Shown here one piece after another: positions 44,354 through 44,709 of a DNA stretch of 44,709 bases. The stretch comes from an uncultured Bacteroides sp. Lineage in GTDB: Bacteria > Bacteroidota > Bacteroidia > Bacteroidales > Bacteroidaceae. The notes under the pieces are model-generated. The model was not told where the DNA came from, did not search any database, and worked only from the letters and a program-made list of their open reading frames with translations. Position 1 is the stretch's first letter; each line of letters starts with the position of its first letter. The stretch covers positions 1 through 44,709 of the forward strand of contig CAMWGU010000016.1 of the NCBI GenBank assembly GCA_947173895.1. The letters run 5' to 3'. A program made the position numbers and the translations under genes.

Positions 44354-44650
44354 ATGGAAAGTAAAGGGGAATTGAAATTGTACGTTATAAAAAAGAAGAT
44401 AAAGATAAAACAGAAATTAGTTATAACGACTTTGTTTGTAGCTTTTGCCGTGATAATAGGAATGAATGTGTATAACGCTCAGAAGCCGGATATGGAATTG
44501 TCCGGTTTGGCTTTGGCCAATGTGGAAGCGTTGGCAGATCCGGAGACATCTGACGAGTTTACTCAAGCGACTTGTTGTGAAGCGGTTTGGGAAAACGTAA
44601 GTTGTCGTGGTTGCAATGGGCCTTTGTATTCATACGCAAAACGTGTTTGA
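44354..44650 (+). CDS. NVEALA-family peptide, four cysteines
   Basis: 98-residue precursor starting directly after the propeller stop codon. It has an unusually long charged start (MESKGELKLYVIKKKIKIKQKL), hydrophobic segment TLFVAFAVIIGMNVY, LSGLALANVEALA, and a 37-residue tail with four Cys (TCC, SC, GC). The position aligned to the start of the other peptide has ATA codons, so the ATG at 44354 may be a secondary start. A partner propeller gene would be expected just outside the window. Confidence 0.82.
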   Translation: MESKGELKLYVIKKKIKIKQKLVITTLFVAFAVIIGMNVYNAQKPDMELSGLALANVEALADPETSDEFTQATCCEAVWENVSCRGCNGPLYSYAKRV

Positions 44651-44694
44651 TAAATAACGTGAGTTCGATATAAATTCAGAACAATGCAAGTTGC

Positions 44695-44707
44695 TTGTCT
44701 TTGACAA
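44695..44707. promoter_or_regulatory. TTGTC-N3-GACAA palindrome at the window edge
   Basis: TTGTC-TTT-GACAA, same half-sites and spacing as the palindrome at 28215-28227 in the promoter of the other peptide locus. Chance expectation for this 10-base pattern in the window is about 0.04. It lies downstream of the last peptide gene, where a new promoter may start. Confidence 0.3.
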
Positions 44708-44709
44708 AC

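Overview
The window reads as chromosomal DNA of a gut Bacteroidales species, most like Bacteroides/Phocaeicola. The evidence is: promoters of the Bacteroidetes type (TTG/TTTG, about 20 bp, TAnnTTTG) rather than -35/-10 boxes; little use of Shine-Dalgarno sites; a five-helix fumarate reductase set; NVEALA-motif peptides; and many beta-propeller lipoproteins of this order. No tRNA, rRNA, CRISPR array or intact insertion sequence was seen. The species call is inference.

Left part (0.5-9.1 kb, all minus strand): conserved housekeeping genes ybeY, mnmG, apt, uvrC, dtd, a MazG-like pyrophosphohydrolase and deoC, preceded by a nucleoside-recognition membrane protein. A perfect 16-bp ParB-type parS palindrome lies between apt and mnmG. 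Next (9.5-13.5 kb) come a solitary tyrosine recombinase followed by a short inverted repeat, and a secreted 838-residue protein carrying three esterase-type domains. A second housekeeping block follows on the plus strand (13.7-18.8 kb): a GNAT-like protein, topoisomerase IV subunit B, coaD and an S41 protease.

The accessory theme is a peptide/propeller system seen in three places. (1) 18.8-24.6 kb: a propeller lipoprotein, then divergently a tiny hydrophobic ORF, a transglutaminase-like lipoprotein, an accessory signal peptidase I and an O-antigen-ligase-like membrane protein with TPRs. (2) 25.5-28.2 kb, minus strand: a decaying copy with a truncated propeller, an NVEALA peptide, a propeller shrunk by deletions, a second NVEALA-like peptide and a membrane protein with an early stop codon. 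(3) 39.5-44.7 kb, plus strand, apparently intact: a TPR/transmembrane/HTH regulator, a DUF3244 protein, a thioredoxin-like DUF1573 lipoprotein, then NVEALA peptide, propeller lipoprotein, NVEALA peptide up to the window edge. The peptides share a hydrophobic leader ending in (N/I)-x-E-A-L-A, followed by unrelated tails with 2, 4 or 6 cysteines. My working model (inference) is exported, disulfide-bonded peptides matured at the Ala-x-Ala of the motif, partnered with propeller lipoproteins and sensed by the TPR/HTH protein.

Between these loci are ordinary genes: a PAP2 phosphatase, the fumarate reductase/succinate dehydrogenase operon (28.5-32.0 kb), a GH29 fucosidase lipoprotein, dprA with a thioesterase, a tRNA dihydrouridine synthase, an SPFH membrane protein and a FucO-type dehydrogenase. 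Intergenic points of interest are a promoter-terminator pair that could make a roughly 65-nt RNA (32.11-32.22 kb), a four-unit array with an exact 22-bp period (37.06-37.14 kb), an 84-bp MITE-like element with a TAA target duplication (41.8 kb), and a 27-bp terminator-like stem (13.4 kb).
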